Assembly: GCF_003148495.1 (NCBI RefSeq)
Contig: NZ_QGGH01000002.1
Location: forward strand, 930,001 to 994,000
DNA: 64,000 bases
Source: Mesorhizobium loti
GTDB taxonomy: Bacteria > Pseudomonadota > Alphaproteobacteria > Rhizobiales > Rhizobiaceae
Direction: 5' to 3'
Made by a program: the position numbers and the translations under genes. Positions 1-8,807 of this stretch are shown in pieces (positions within the stretch are counted from its first letter, which is position 1; each line of letters opens with the position of its first letter). The notes under the pieces were generated by a model. It was given only the letters and a program-made list of their open reading frames with translations, made no database searches and was not told the DNA's origin.

Positions 1-2
1 TC

Positions 3-680
3 GCGGTGCTGCACGTCGATGCGACCGTGACGCCACCCGAATATGTCGAATACGCACGCGCTTTTCCCTTCTGCCTGAACATCGGGGCTGCCGACATCTC
101 CAAACGACGCGTCAGTGGCGCCTTGATCGGCAAGGATGACGACTGGCAAGGGCCAGTCATCGTCAAGAGTAATCTCAACAATCTCGGGGTGCGGGAGCAG
201 GCGCTCAACCGGCGATCGCTGCGTGCCGGAAAGCCGAGGCCGTTTCCCGGCGTCAAGCTTATCGAGGGTTATCGCGTCTATGCATCCCTTTCGGATGTTG
301 CGCCGGCGGTCTTCGACCGCAGCGATCTCGTCGTCGAAAAATTCATTCCTGAGCCGGAGTCGGACGGCTTTGGAGCCCGCTTCTGGATATTCTGCGGCGA
401 GCGCGAGCGCTGCACCCGCCATGTCTCGCCGCAGAGCCTCGTCAAGGGCGACGATACGATCCGTCATGAGCCGGTTCCGGTTCCCGAGGAGCTTCGCGCG
501 CTGAGGCGCCAGCTTGGCTTTGACTACGGAAAGTTCGATTTCGTCATGCATGAGGGCAGGGCGGTGCTGCTTGATGCCAACAAGACACCCGGTGGCGCCC
601 GCAATCTTTCTGCGTTTCTCGCTGCCGGCAATGCCAATCTCGCCGACGGCTTCGAAAGCCTTATCCGCCAGGTTGCATAG
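3..680 (+). CDS. ATP-grasp family protein, 3' part (truncated by window start)
   Basis: The reading frame is open to the left edge, so the true start lies outside the window. The visible 225 or so residues have the layout of an ATP-grasp ligase or kinase C-terminal half: a nucleotide-binding lysine context (VIVKSNLNNLG), an acidic-lysine strand (LVVEKFIPEP), and a C-terminal metal-binding block (KFDFVMHEGRAVLLDANKTPG) with Asp and Asn positioned as in RimK- or D-Ala-D-Ala-ligase-type enzymes. The substrate cannot be inferred. It converges on a TetR gene 52 bases downstream. The fold is fairly secure and the function is unknown. Confidence 0.7.
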   Translation, partial: AVLHVDATVTPPEYVEYARAFPFCLNIGAADISKRRVSGALIGKDDDWQGPVIVKSNLNNLGVREQALNRRSLRAGKPRPFPGVKLIEGYRVYASLSDVAPAVFDRSDLVVEKFIPEPESDGFGARFWIFCGERERCTRHVSPQSLVKGDDTIRHEPVPVPEELRALRRQLGFDYGKFDFVMHEGRAVLLDANKTPGGARNLSAFLAAGNANLADGFESLIRQVA

Positions 681-732
681 CGGGCGTTCTGGTGCTCACG
701 CCGCCCGGGCAGCTTGACGATGATCACCAAGG

Positions 733-1359
733 CTACAAAAACAGCCGCAGCTGCGTGTGGATGATCGAACGGTAATCTTCGATCGTGCGGCGGCTTTCTG
801 CTTCGCCCTCGGCAAGCGCCAGGCGCACCACGCCGCCGGCGAGCTGGAAGATCAGAAGGACAATGCGTTCGAACTGCTCGCGCTTCTCGGGCTCCAGCAG
901 GGCGATGACATGGTCGCAGAACATCTTGGCCTGATGTCGGGTTTCGGCGATGTCGAGGTTCTTGAGCGCCTTGTCGGCCTGGATGGCGTTCTGCAGATCC
1001 TGGATGGCCGGATCGCCGGCGACGCGGCTGAGATAGTCGTCAAGCAGCCGGTCTGCTGCCGCGATCACGTCCTTCGCTTCGTGGACATCGGCGATGATCG
1101 TCGTCAGCCGTGCGCGGCTGACCTCGGAGAACCGCTCATAGAGCATTGCCAGGATGGCCGATTTGTTGGGAAAATAGTGATAGACGGTGGCGATCGGCCC
1201 ACCCGCCAGCATGCCGACCTCCTTCATGGTAACGGCGTCGATGCCCTTCTCGCCGATCAGCCGCATGGTCGTCGACAGGATCGCGTCGATGCGCTCGCGG
1301 CTGCGTTCCTGCTTGGGCCTGCGCCTGGGCTCGGTCGCCATTCTCTTCACTTCGGTCAT
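733..1359 (-). CDS. TetR/AcrR-family transcriptional repressor
   Basis: This 208-residue protein has an N-terminal TetR helix-turn-helix (about residues 15-62; AVTMKEVGMLAGGPIATVYHYFPNKSAIL is the classic recognition-helix region with the YHYFPNK motif) and a helical ligand-binding C-terminal half. It is divergent from an MFS exporter gene with 125 bases between them, so it probably represses the exporter operon and itself. ATG at 1359 is used, but a second ATG six codons in (MATEPRRR) is possible. The family is certain; the ligand is unknown. Confidence 0.9.
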   Translation of the reverse strand: MTEVKRMATEPRRRPKQERSRERIDAILSTTMRLIGEKGIDAVTMKEVGMLAGGPIATVYHYFPNKSAILAMLYERFSEVSRARLTTIIADVHEAKDVIAAADRLLDDYLSRVAGDPAIQDLQNAIQADKALKNLDIAETRHQAKMFCDHVIALLEPEKREQFERIVLLIFQLAGGVVRLALAEGEAESRRTIEDYRSIIHTQLRLFL

Positions 1360-1432
1360 GCACCGATCTTTCGCACGGGTTTTTCAAATTCCGGTTGACA
1401 AGAAATATGATCAAGTATCAGTTTCTGGAATA

Positions 1433-1447
1433 CTGACAGGTTGTCAG
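1433..1447. promoter_or_regulatory. Candidate TetR operator between divergent genes
   Basis: A short inverted repeat, CTGACA-ggt-TGTCAG, lies between the TetR start and the MFS start. A consensus-like TTGACA (1395-1400) lies just upstream on the plus strand. Position and symmetry fit a TetR-family operator, but no convincing -10 box at standard spacing could be assigned. The assignment to this regulator is inference. Confidence 0.4.
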
Positions 1448-1484
1448 CTTTTTTGCCGCACGGCAAGGACGTTGGGAGGCGCCT

Positions 1485-2672
1485 TTGACTTCGACAACTA
1501 CCGGCCACGCAGGCAATGGCGACTGGCTGGTCGGCAATCCGACCGGCGCACAACTTGCCTCGGCCCTGTGGATCGGTTCGGTCGGCCTGCTCATTCTAGG
1601 CCTGCAGCCGGTGCTGCTCGGGGCCCTTTACACCGAGGGCCATGTCAGCGGCGATGAACTGGCGCTGGTCGCCACCGCCGAGATGATCGCCATCGCCATC
1701 GGTTCGGCTGTCGTGGCGATGTTGCTCTCGGCGCGCAACATGCGCTGGAAAAGTGCCATCCTTCTGCTGCTGCTGGCGCTGGCCAATGTGTGGACGGCCT
1801 ATGCCGCAAGCGCCGGCACGCTGATTGCGACCCGCGCCTTGGCCGGGCTCGCCGAAGGCGGTCTGGTCGCGGTCGCCACCGAACTGATCGCCCGTTCGCG
1901 GCGCGCCGAGCGCATCGGCGGTTATTTCGTCACCATGCAGACGCTGGCGCAATGCGCGCTTGCCCTGTTGCTGGCGCTTTATGTCATTCCGGCCGCCGGG
2001 TCGGCGGGCGGCTTCATCGTTCTCGCCGTCGTCTGCGTCGTGTCGCTGGCGGTCGCCTTCACCGTACCCGGTGACTATGCCGACCTGCCCAAGGAAGAGA
2101 ATCTGGCCAATGTGCTGACGGTTCCTTCGATGACCGCGCTGTTGTCGGTCTTTTGCTACTTCATGTTCTTCGGCGCGGTCTGGGCCTTTCTGGAGCCGCT
2201 TGGCGCCCAATACGGCATCGATGGGCGCACTGTCGGCCTGATCGTGTCGGCCAGCCTGGCGGTGCAGGTCCTGGGTGCGATGACGGCCACCGTGTTCGAA
2301 GCGCGCATCGATTATCGCGCTGCCATCGCCACGATCGGTGTCGTGGCGCTGGTCTGCTCCCTGGTTCTGGCCAGTGGGCCTGGCCTCACCACATTCTGGA
2401 TGGCCGCCCTGGTCATGGGCTTCATCCTGTTGTTCATCGTGCCCTACCAGATCCGGCTGGCGATCACCGCCGACGAGACGCGCACCGCCGTGCTGCTGGT
2501 GCCGGCAGCCCAGCTGTTCGGCCTGGCGATCGGGCCGATCGCGGCGTCGCTGCTCATCGACGGCAAGGATTTCCGGCCGGTGCCGGAATTTGCCGCCGCC
2601 AGTGCCGTTGCCAGCGTCGCGCTGCTTGGTCTGTTCGTCCTGGTGTCGCGGCGTCGCCGCGCCGTTGCCTGA
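1485..2672 (+). CDS. MFS transporter
   Basis: This 395-residue, strongly hydrophobic protein shows about 12 predicted membrane segments and has the size of a drug/metabolite major facilitator exporter. TTG at 1485 is taken as the start because GGGAGG (1474-1479) sits at the right distance. The divergent TetR gene suggests substrate-induced expression. It is followed 13 bases later by an FAD-dependent lactone-oxidase-like gene and then an alanine-racemase-fold gene, so the three probably form one operon. The substrate is unknown. Confidence 0.85.
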   Translation: MTSTTTGHAGNGDWLVGNPTGAQLASALWIGSVGLLILGLQPVLLGALYTEGHVSGDELALVATAEMIAIAIGSAVVAMLLSARNMRWKSAILLLLLALANVWTAYAASAGTLIATRALAGLAEGGLVAVATELIARSRRAERIGGYFVTMQTLAQCALALLLALYVIPAAGSAGGFIVLAVVCVVSLAVAFTVPGDYADLPKEENLANVLTVPSMTALLSVFCYFMFFGAVWAFLEPLGAQYGIDGRTVGLIVSASLAVQVLGAMTATVFEARIDYRAAIATIGVVALVCSLVLASGPGLTTFWMAALVMGFILLFIVPYQIRLAITADETRTAVLLVPAAQLFGLAIGPIAASLLIDGKDFRPVPEFAAASAVASVALLGLFVLVSRRRRAVA

Positions 2673-2685
2673 GCGGGGGAGCGCC

Positions 2686-3966
2686 ATGTCGAACCGTTGG
2701 AGCAACTGGTCGGGCTTGGTCACTGCTGAACCGAAGCTGATCGCCAGCCCCACTGACGCCGGCGAGCTTGGCGATCTCATTCGTACCGCACCCGGCCCGG
2801 TCCGCGTCGCCGGCGCCGGTCATTCCTTCACCCCGCTGGTAGAATCCGAGGGCACGATCCTGTCCCTGGAGAGACTGGAAGGGCTGGTCTCGCATGACGC
2901 GCAAAAACATCAGGCGCGGGTGCGGGCAGGGACCCGGCTTGGCCCGCTCATGCACATCCTGCAAGGCATTGGCCAGGGCCTGCCCAACATGGGCGACATC
3001 GACCGTCAGGCGATCGGCGGCGCGCTGGGCACCGCCACGCATGGCTCGGGACCGACGCTCGGCGCCTATCACGCGCAGCTGGAGACGGTGCAGATCGTCG
3101 ACGGGCTTGGCAAGGTCCGCGATTTCAAGCGGGGAGGGGATCAGGACATGATCCATGCCATCGGCGTCGCACTCGGCGCCTTCGGCGTGCTCAGCGAAGT
3201 GACGCTGAACAACATTGCGACTTACCGGCTGCGCCGCCGCAAATGGGTGCTGCCGATCGCCGACATGCTGCGCGATTTCGAGGCGATGATGGCCGCGCAT
3301 CGCTCGGCCGAATTCTACTACATTCCGTTTTCCGGTTATGCGCAGTTCATCGCCAGCGATCTCAGCGACGCAGCACCGACCCCGCGACCTCCGGAAGCGG
3401 ATGAGGCTGGGTTGAGGACGCTGCGCCGGCTGCGCACCGGGCTTGTCTGGCTGCCATCGCTGCGCCGCCGATTGATCCTGGGCGCCATCGCCAAATTGCC
3501 GGCCGAGGACTACGTGCAGGACTGGCTCAATGTCTATGCCAGCGACAGGCAGACCAAGTTCAACGAGATGGAATATCATCTGCCGTTCGAGGAGGGGCCG
3601 AAGGCGCTGGCCGAGGTCATCGAACTGACCGAGAAGCGCTTTCCCGAGGTGTATTTCCCGATGGAGGTGCGCTCGGTCGCACCGGATCAATTCTGGCTCT
3701 CGCCCTTCTACAACAGGCTGAGCTGCTCGATCGCCATCCACCATGACGCGGCGAACGATCCGCTGCCGTTCATGCGGGCGGCCGAGCCGATCTTCCGCAA
3801 ATACGGCGGCAGGCCGCATTGGGGCAAGATGCACAGCCTGAAAGCGGCGGATCTGAAAAAGCTCTACCCGCGCTGGGACGATGCCATGGCGGTGCGCCGC
3901 GACATCGATCCGGAAAACCGCTTCGTCTCGCCCTACATTGCCGGCCTGTTCGGCATCGAGAAATGA
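2686..3966 (+). CDS. FAD-linked oxidase, D-arabinono-1,4-lactone oxidase / L-gulonolactone oxidase family
   Basis: This 426-residue vanillyl-alcohol-oxidase-type flavoprotein has an N-terminal FAD-binding PCMH domain (about residues 10-180). VAGAGHSFTPL carries the His that in this family can bind FAD covalently, and GNMGDIDRQ/IGGALGTATHG-type flavin loops follow. The C-terminal ALO domain ends with the family's HWGK signature (RPHWGKMH). Relatives oxidise sugar lactones or alditols with O2. ATG at 2686 is chosen because GGGGGA precedes it and it follows the upstream stop. Its stop overlaps the next gene's start (ATGA). The exact substrate is unknown. Confidence 0.85.
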   Translation: MSNRWSNWSGLVTAEPKLIASPTDAGELGDLIRTAPGPVRVAGAGHSFTPLVESEGTILSLERLEGLVSHDAQKHQARVRAGTRLGPLMHILQGIGQGLPNMGDIDRQAIGGALGTATHGSGPTLGAYHAQLETVQIVDGLGKVRDFKRGGDQDMIHAIGVALGAFGVLSEVTLNNIATYRLRRRKWVLPIADMLRDFEAMMAAHRSAEFYYIPFSGYAQFIASDLSDAAPTPRPPEADEAGLRTLRRLRTGLVWLPSLRRRLILGAIAKLPAEDYVQDWLNVYASDRQTKFNEMEYHLPFEEGPKALAEVIELTEKRFPEVYFPMEVRSVAPDQFWLSPFYNRLSCSIAIHHDAANDPLPFMRAAEPIFRKYGGRPHWGKMHSLKAADLKKLYPRWDDAMAVRRDIDPENRFVSPYIAGLFGIEK

Positions 3967-5108
3967 GCGCCTATTTTTCCACCCTGTCGGATGCGCTGAA
4001 GCAAGCCGGCATCTTCCAGCCCTGCCTGCTGCTCGATCGCGACCGGCTGGACGGCAACATCGCCTTGGTAAAGGAGAGACTGGATCCCGGCCTTGCCGTG
4101 CGATTGGTCGACAAATCGCTCGCCTGCCTGCCGCTGCTTGCGCATATCGGCAAGGCGCTTGGCACCAATCACGTCATGACCTTCCATCCGCCGATCACGC
4201 AAGCCGTGTTGAAGGCGTTTCCGGATGCCGATCTGCTGTATGGCAAGCCGATGCCTGTCGATGCGGCAAGGGCGGCACTGGCGAAAGGTGGCGCCGATTG
4301 GTCGCGTGTCTGCTGGCTGATCGACAGCGAGGAGCGGCTGGCGGAATATGGCGCGCTCGCTGCCGAACTCGACATCGAACTGCGCATTGCCTTCGAGATC
4401 GATGTTGGGCTGCATCGCGGCGGCTTTGCCGATCCCGAAGCCTTGTCGAAGGCGTTGAGCGCTTTGCCATCCCACAAACGGCTGCATTGCGAAGGCGTCA
4501 TGGCCTACGAGGCGCATGCGCCGCTTATTCCGGGTCTGTTCGGCGGGCCGGCGAAAGCCTTGGCAAAGGCGTCGGCGCAGGCCAAGGCGTTCGTCGCTCG
4601 TCTCGGCGCCGACCAGCGCCGCATCCTGAACATCGGCGGCAGCAAGACCGCGCTGCTTCATCATGGCGGCGTCGCCAATGAAGTGTCGATGGGCTCGGCC
4701 TTCGTGCTGCCCAGCGACTTCGATACATCAGGTCTCGACGGCTTCCAGCCAGCGGCCTTCATCGCGACGCCGATGCTGAAAGTGGTCGAGCCGATGCTGC
4801 CCGGCCCGCCGGTCATCACTCGCCTGCTGCAGGCGCTCGGCCGGTTTCCCCGCAAGGGCTGCTATCTCTATGGCGGCAAGTGGATGGCCGAGCCGGTGTT
4901 CCCCAAAGGCATGATGACGAACGGCCTGCTTGGCCTGTCCTCGAACCAGCAATTCATGGGCCTGCCGGCCGTTGCTACCGCAAGGCCAGGCGACTACGCC
5001 TTCCTGCGCCCGACGCAGAGCGAGGCCGTGCTGCAGCAGTTTGGATCGATCGCGGTGTTTTCCGGCGGCAGGATAGTCGATCGCTGGCCGGCGCTGCCAA
5101 TGGCATGA
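3963..5108 (+). CDS. PLP-dependent alanine racemase / D-threonine aldolase-like protein
   Basis: The 381-residue protein has the N-terminal alanine racemase barrel used by D-threonine aldolase and D-serine dehydratase relatives (PCLLLDRDRLDGNI start, then VRLVDKS with the probable PLP lysine, then a phosphate-binding NIGGSKT loop). A C-terminal beta domain follows. I did not see the His/Cys metal pair expected of DSD1-type enzymes, so the activity (racemase, aldolase or dehydratase) is open. The start overlaps the previous stop by four bases, indicating translational coupling with the lactone-oxidase-like gene. Confidence 0.75.
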   Translation: MSAYFSTLSDALKQAGIFQPCLLLDRDRLDGNIALVKERLDPGLAVRLVDKSLACLPLLAHIGKALGTNHVMTFHPPITQAVLKAFPDADLLYGKPMPVDAARAALAKGGADWSRVCWLIDSEERLAEYGALAAELDIELRIAFEIDVGLHRGGFADPEALSKALSALPSHKRLHCEGVMAYEAHAPLIPGLFGGPAKALAKASAQAKAFVARLGADQRRILNIGGSKTALLHHGGVANEVSMGSAFVLPSDFDTSGLDGFQPAAFIATPMLKVVEPMLPGPPVITRLLQALGRFPRKGCYLYGGKWMAEPVFPKGMMTNGLLGLSSNQQFMGLPAVATARPGDYAFLRPTQSEAVLQQFGSIAVFSGGRIVDRWPALPMA

Positions 5109-5112
5109 TCGC

Positions 5113-5946
5113 CTACGCCTTGACCGGCACCCAGATCTCCAACCCGCCATTGCCGCTGTGGGCATCGAATTCGGGACCATAGCGCTCGAATTCCGGTGCA
5201 TCTGCGATGTCATGACCGGAGGCGGGTAGCCAGCTGTTCCAGATCGTGTTGATCGTGCGGCGGATTGTCGAGATGTGCTCCCGATGCGAGAACACCGCGT
5301 ATTTCTGCGCCGGCACCCTCACCCGGTAGAACTCCTTCGGCAAGTCCGCAAAATCGGACACTTCGACGCCGACCACATAGTCGAAATTGCCCGCGTCGTC
5401 GCCGTTGAGGCAGACGCCGTAGAAAACGCCGGCGATCTCGCCGGGGATGTTGCCGATATAGGGACTGAAGCGCTGCCACTGCATCGGAATGCCGGCGCTG
5501 CTCTCGCAACTGTAGCGTTCGCCAAAGCCACCGATAAGGAAGGGCCGGCTGGTCTCGAAGCGCGGCGGTTCGAGTGTGCTGAGCAGGGAATGGTCCATCA
5601 GGATTGGCTCCACAAGGTCGAGGGTCTTAGTCGTGCCTTGCGCGCGCACCAGTTCCGGCGTGGTGCCGAACTGGTCGCGGAAGGCACGGGTGAACGCCTC
5701 ATGCGAGTTGTAGCCGGCATCGAGCGCAACGCTGAGGATGTCGGGCGCCCCGCCGGCCAGCTTGCGCGCCGCTTCGGTCAGCCGGCGCGAGCGCATGTAG
5801 CCCATCACCGAGCGGCCGGTGGCAGCGCCGAAAGCCCGCGTCACATGAAAACGCGACACGCCGCTGCTTTGGGCGACATCGTCGAGCGAGATCGCTTCCG
5901 GCAGATGGCTCTCGACGAACCACAGCGCTTTCTCGGTCGGGTTCAT
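5113..5946 (-). CDS. AraC-family regulator with GyrI-like effector domain
   Basis: This 277-residue protein has an N-terminal AraC/XylS double HTH (about residues 5-105; SLDDVAQSSGVSRFHVTRAF and then DILSVALDAGYNSHEAFTRAF) followed by a SOUL/GyrI-like small-molecule-binding domain (about 115-277), the Rob/SoxS-associated layout. ATG at 5946 is preferred because GAGAAG lies just upstream; a longer reading frame from 6075 adds an Arg-rich leader without domain support. It converges on the racemase-like gene with four bases between the stops. The target is unknown. Confidence 0.85.
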   Translation of the reverse strand: MNPTEKALWFVESHLPEAISLDDVAQSSGVSRFHVTRAFGAATGRSVMGYMRSRRLTEAARKLAGGAPDILSVALDAGYNSHEAFTRAFRDQFGTTPELVRAQGTTKTLDLVEPILMDHSLLSTLEPPRFETSRPFLIGGFGERYSCESSAGIPMQWQRFSPYIGNIPGEIAGVFYGVCLNGDDAGNFDYVVGVEVSDFADLPKEFYRVRVPAQKYAVFSHREHISTIRRTINTIWNSWLPASGHDIADAPEFERYGPEFDAHSGNGGLEIWVPVKA

Positions 5947-6070
5947 TTTTCTTCTCGCATTGGCCAGATCATGATGCCGTTCCCTGGCGCGGCCAGTTTG
6001 ATCGAAATTGCGCATCCGGCGCAATCCGCGCCAATCCCGTCGCAGTTCGCGCACCGATATGGCCCAGCAC

Positions 6071-6112
6071 GTCAAGCGCTTCGCTTGACAGCGCCAGGCG
6101 ACACTTTATAGA
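6071..6112 (+). promoter_or_regulatory. Probable sigma-70 promoter of the riboswitch operon, with overlapping inverted repeat
   Basis: TTGACA at 6085-6090 and TATAGA at 6107-6112 are separated by 16 bases, a good housekeeping promoter pointing to the cobalamin riboswitch. A perfect inverted repeat, GTCAAGCG-ctt-CGCTTGAC (6071-6089), covers the -35 box and could be an operator or the end of another transcript. The second role is inference. Confidence 0.5.
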
Positions 6113-6223
6113 ACGTTATATTATTACACACCGCGAGCGTGCAATGTCTGCCTCCCTCACGTGGCCCATCACTCCATCCGAGAAATCCGTTGCGATGCGA
6201 TCGGCGCAAAACTACGCTGAGGC

Positions 6224-6420
6224 GGTGATGGTCCCCGAGTCGAAAGGCGAGGGGTGAAAAGGGAACGCGGTGAGATCCCCAGGGATCGAGGCCGTGGCTG
6301 CCCCCGCAACTGTAAGCGGCGAGCAAAATCCATGAATGCCACTGGCCGGCAAGGCTGGGAAGGCTGGATGGCGCAACGACCCGCGAGCCAGGAGACCTGC
6401 CATCAGCATGAGTTGACCGG
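6224..6420 (+). ncRNA. Cobalamin (B12) riboswitch
   Basis: The sequence carries the conserved cobalamin riboswitch landmarks in order: a gGTGAtGGTcCC-type opening, AAAAGGGAACGCGGTGAGA (about 6257-6275), the core GCCCCCGCAACTGTAAGCGG block (about 6299-6320), a GCCACTGG arm, GGGAAGGC, and the closing GACCCGCGAGCCAGGAGACCTGCC (about 6378-6402). It lies downstream of a sigma-70-like promoter and upstream of DUF1636 and ABC transporter genes. Adenosylcobalamin or another cobalamin should switch the operon off. Confidence 0.95.
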
Positions 6421-6511
6421 ACGGGGTGTGCCGGGAGGAAACGCGAATCTCGGTCTTGTCGGCCGGCTCGCCAGCTTCCTTCCGTCGCCAGTTTTGGAAA
6501 GTGACGGAAAG

Positions 6512-6916
6512 TTGGACGGCTCCATCGATCCCATCCATCGCATCATCGTGTGCACGCTTTGCCGTGACCTTGTGACCGGGGTCAGGTCCGGGGAAGACCT
6601 TTGCACCGATTTGCGCTCCCGGCTTTCGGCCCAGCATGAGCCGGCCGTTGCGCGCGGCTTCGCGGTCGAAGGCGTGGCCTGCATGGCGGGCTGCTCGCGG
6701 CCGCTGACCGTCGCGTTTCAGGCACACGGTAAAGCTGCCTATCTCTTCGGCTCCATCGACGCGCGCGCCGATGTCGGCGACCTCGTGCGATTCGCCAGAC
6801 TCTACGCGTCGCTCGCCGATGGCTGGTGCAGTTCCGGTCAGCGTCCGGCGGGATTGGCCGGCAAGACGCTGGCCCGCATTCCCGGTTCGGGCAATCCGGC
6901 GGGCGGCAGCCGATGA
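6512..6916 (+). CDS. DUF1636 cysteine-containing protein (metal-binding family)
   Basis: A small protein with paired cysteines (VCTLCRDLVTG near the N-terminus, ACMAGC in the middle, WCSS near the end), as in DUF1636, a family often found beside B12-regulated genes in alphaproteobacteria. The start is uncertain. TTG at 6512 fits the family length and has GGAAAG upstream, while a GTG at 6428 lies close to the riboswitch. It is the first gene after the riboswitch, and its stop overlaps the ATPase start (ATGA). A role in cobalt or corrinoid handling is inference. Confidence 0.7.
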   Translation: MDGSIDPIHRIIVCTLCRDLVTGVRSGEDLCTDLRSRLSAQHEPAVARGFAVEGVACMAGCSRPLTVAFQAHGKAAYLFGSIDARADVGDLVRFARLYASLADGWCSSGQRPAGLAGKTLARIPGSGNPAGGSR

Positions 6917-7701
6917 CCGCAGCGCTCCTCGAAGCCCATGACCTCTGCGCCATGGCGAATGGGCGGGATCTGGTTCAGGCGGTCAGCCTGTCGGTGGCCG
7001 CTGGCGACCGCCTTGCCATCATCGGTCCCAATGGCGCCGGCAAGACGACGCTGCTGCGCATGCTGTCGGGCATGCTGCGGCCGAGTTCCGGCGAGGTGAA
7101 GCTCACTGGGCGCCGGCTGGACAGGATTTCGGCCGCCGAGCGGGCACTGCATATGGCCGTTGTCGGCCAGACCGACCAGCCCGATCCGCGGCTGGCGGTG
7201 ATCGACTATGTCGAGCTTGGCCGGGTCCCGCACGCCGGGCTGAGACGCAGGAGCGAGGAACGCGATATTGTCGTCGATGCGCTGCGCCGGGCCGGCCTGC
7301 TGCCGCTGCTTGGCCGCACCATCGGCTCGCTGTCGGGCGGCGAGCGCCAGCGTGCCCAACTGGCCCGCGCCATCGCCCAGCAGCCAAAGATCCTGTTCCT
7401 TGATGAGCCGACCAACCATCTCGATCCGCGCGCCCGCGGCGAACTGCTCGAACTCGTGGCCGGCCTTAGCATGACCGTGATCGCGGTGCTGCACGATCTG
7501 GCGCTGGTCGCGCCGTTCGCCACCAAGGTGGCGGTGATGAACCACGCGCGTCTGCAAGCGCTCGCCGCGCCGCGCGAAGCGCTGACCCAAAAACTGATCC
7601 GCGAGATTTTCGGCATCGATGTTCTGCGTCTGCGCCATCCGACCGAAGACCGCGAACTGACGGTGTTCGAAGTGCCAAACCGTGCCGCGCCGCCGTCCTG
7701 A
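6913..7701 (+). CDS. btuD: ABC transporter ATPase, BtuD/FecE type
   Basis: This 262-residue ABC ATPase has Walker A GPNGAGKTT (residues 38-46), signature LSGGERQRAQ, Walker B ILFLDEPTNHLD and a VLHD switch histidine. It belongs to the siderophore/B12 uptake subfamily and should energise the permease encoded at 8.8-9.8 kb. Start ATG 6913 overlaps the DUF1636 stop. Because the whole operon lies behind a cobalamin riboswitch, vitamin B12 or a corrinoid precursor is the most likely substrate. The symbol is given on that basis; an iron chelate is possible. Confidence 0.85.
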   Translation: MTAALLEAHDLCAMANGRDLVQAVSLSVAAGDRLAIIGPNGAGKTTLLRMLSGMLRPSSGEVKLTGRRLDRISAAERALHMAVVGQTDQPDPRLAVIDYVELGRVPHAGLRRRSEERDIVVDALRRAGLLPLLGRTIGSLSGGERQRAQLARAIAQQPKILFLDEPTNHLDPRARGELLELVAGLSMTVIAVLHDLALVAPFATKVAVMNHARLQALAAPREALTQKLIREIFGIDVLRLRHPTEDRELTVFEVPNRAAPPS

Positions 7702-7752
7702 TTGAAGCCATTCCGTATTCGACCCATCCCATCCACAAAGGAGCAACACCCC

Positions 7753-8700
7753 GTGAAACGCCTTGCCTTTTCGCTTGCCTTCTCGCTGCTGGCCTCGACA
7801 GCCCTGGCCTTCCCCGTGACCGTCGACAGCTGCGGCAAACCGCTGACCTTCGATGCCGCACCGAAGCGCGCCGTGATCCATGATCTCAACATGGCCGAGA
7901 TGGCTTTCGCGCTGAAACTGCAGCCGTCGATCGTCGGCCTGACCGGCATCACCGGATGGTACAAGGTCGGTCCCGAGTTCAAGGCCGAGCAGGGCTCGAT
8001 CCCGGAACTGGCGCCGAAATACCCGACACTCGAAAACCTCGTCGCCGTCGAGCCCGATTTCTTCTTCGCCGGCTGGTACTACGGCATGAAGCCGGGCGGC
8101 GAAGTGACACCCGATACGCTTGCCCCGCACGGCATCAAGACGCTGGTGCTGACGGAAAGCTGCGTTCATCTCGACAAGAACCGCCCGGCCGCCTCGATGG
8201 ACCTGCTCTATGGCGACGTCGAAAAGCTGGGCAAGATCTTTGGCAAGGAGGCCGAGGCTGAAAAGCTCGTTTCGGGCTGGAAGACGCAGCTCGCCGATAT
8301 CACCGCCAAGGTCGGCGACCGCAAAGGGACCCGGGTGTTCCTCTATGATTCCGGCGAGGACAAGCCGTTTACCGCAGGCAAGTTCGCCATCCCCAGCGCA
8401 ATGATATCAGCCGCCGGCGGCGACAACATCATGGCCGACATGGACACCAGCTGGGGCAACACGGACTGGGAAACGGTGGCGTCGCGCAATCCGCAATTCC
8501 TCATCCTGCTCGATTACCAGGACGGTGGCGGCTACAGGAAGCTGCTCGATTTCCTGAAGGCGCATCCGGCCATGAAAGAGACGGACGCGGTCAAGAACGA
8601 GCGCTTCGTCGCCCTGCGCTATGCCGAGCTGGCGCCGGGACCCGCCAACATCGAAGCGATCGACAAGATCGCAAAGGCGATGCATCCGGAAGCGTTCTGA
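7753..8700 (+). CDS. btuF: Periplasmic substrate-binding protein, BtuF/FepB type
   Basis: The 315-residue protein has a signal peptide (VKRLAFSLAFSLLASTALA, probable cleavage near residue 19) and the periplasmic-binding-protein fold of class III, with a helical backbone linking two lobes (PKRAVIHDLNMAEM and FFAGWYYGM regions). GTG at 7753 is chosen because AAGGAG lies nine bases upstream. It sits between the ATPase and permease genes and should deliver the ligand to them. A cobalamin ligand is inferred from the upstream riboswitch. Confidence 0.85.
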   Translation: MKRLAFSLAFSLLASTALAFPVTVDSCGKPLTFDAAPKRAVIHDLNMAEMAFALKLQPSIVGLTGITGWYKVGPEFKAEQGSIPELAPKYPTLENLVAVEPDFFFAGWYYGMKPGGEVTPDTLAPHGIKTLVLTESCVHLDKNRPAASMDLLYGDVEKLGKIFGKEAEAEKLVSGWKTQLADITAKVGDRKGTRVFLYDSGEDKPFTAGKFAIPSAMISAAGGDNIMADMDTSWGNTDWETVASRNPQFLILLDYQDGGGYRKLLDFLKAHPAMKETDAVKNERFVALRYAELAPGPANIEAIDKIAKAMHPEAF

Positions 8701-8807
8701 TGCATGTCGCCCAAAAGTGCGCAGCGGTTTTGGGGCAACGACATGCATGAACAAAAGATCCTGGAAGTGCGTCGCATGAGTCCTGATAGACGCGACGCAT
8801 TTCCAGG
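8701..8807. repeat. Composite palindromic repeat (two hairpins) between the binding-protein and permease genes
   Basis: The first hairpin (8701-8747) pairs TGCATGTCG with CGACATGCA and CCCAAAA with TTTTGGG. The second (8760-8807) pairs CTGGAAGTGCGTCGC (8761-8775) with GCGACGCATTTCCAG (8792-8806), with one mismatch. A copy of the first hairpin occurs at 34930-34973, so this is a dispersed element rather than a local terminator. It begins immediately after the stop of the binding-protein gene and runs into the 5' end of the permease frame. Confidence 0.85.
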
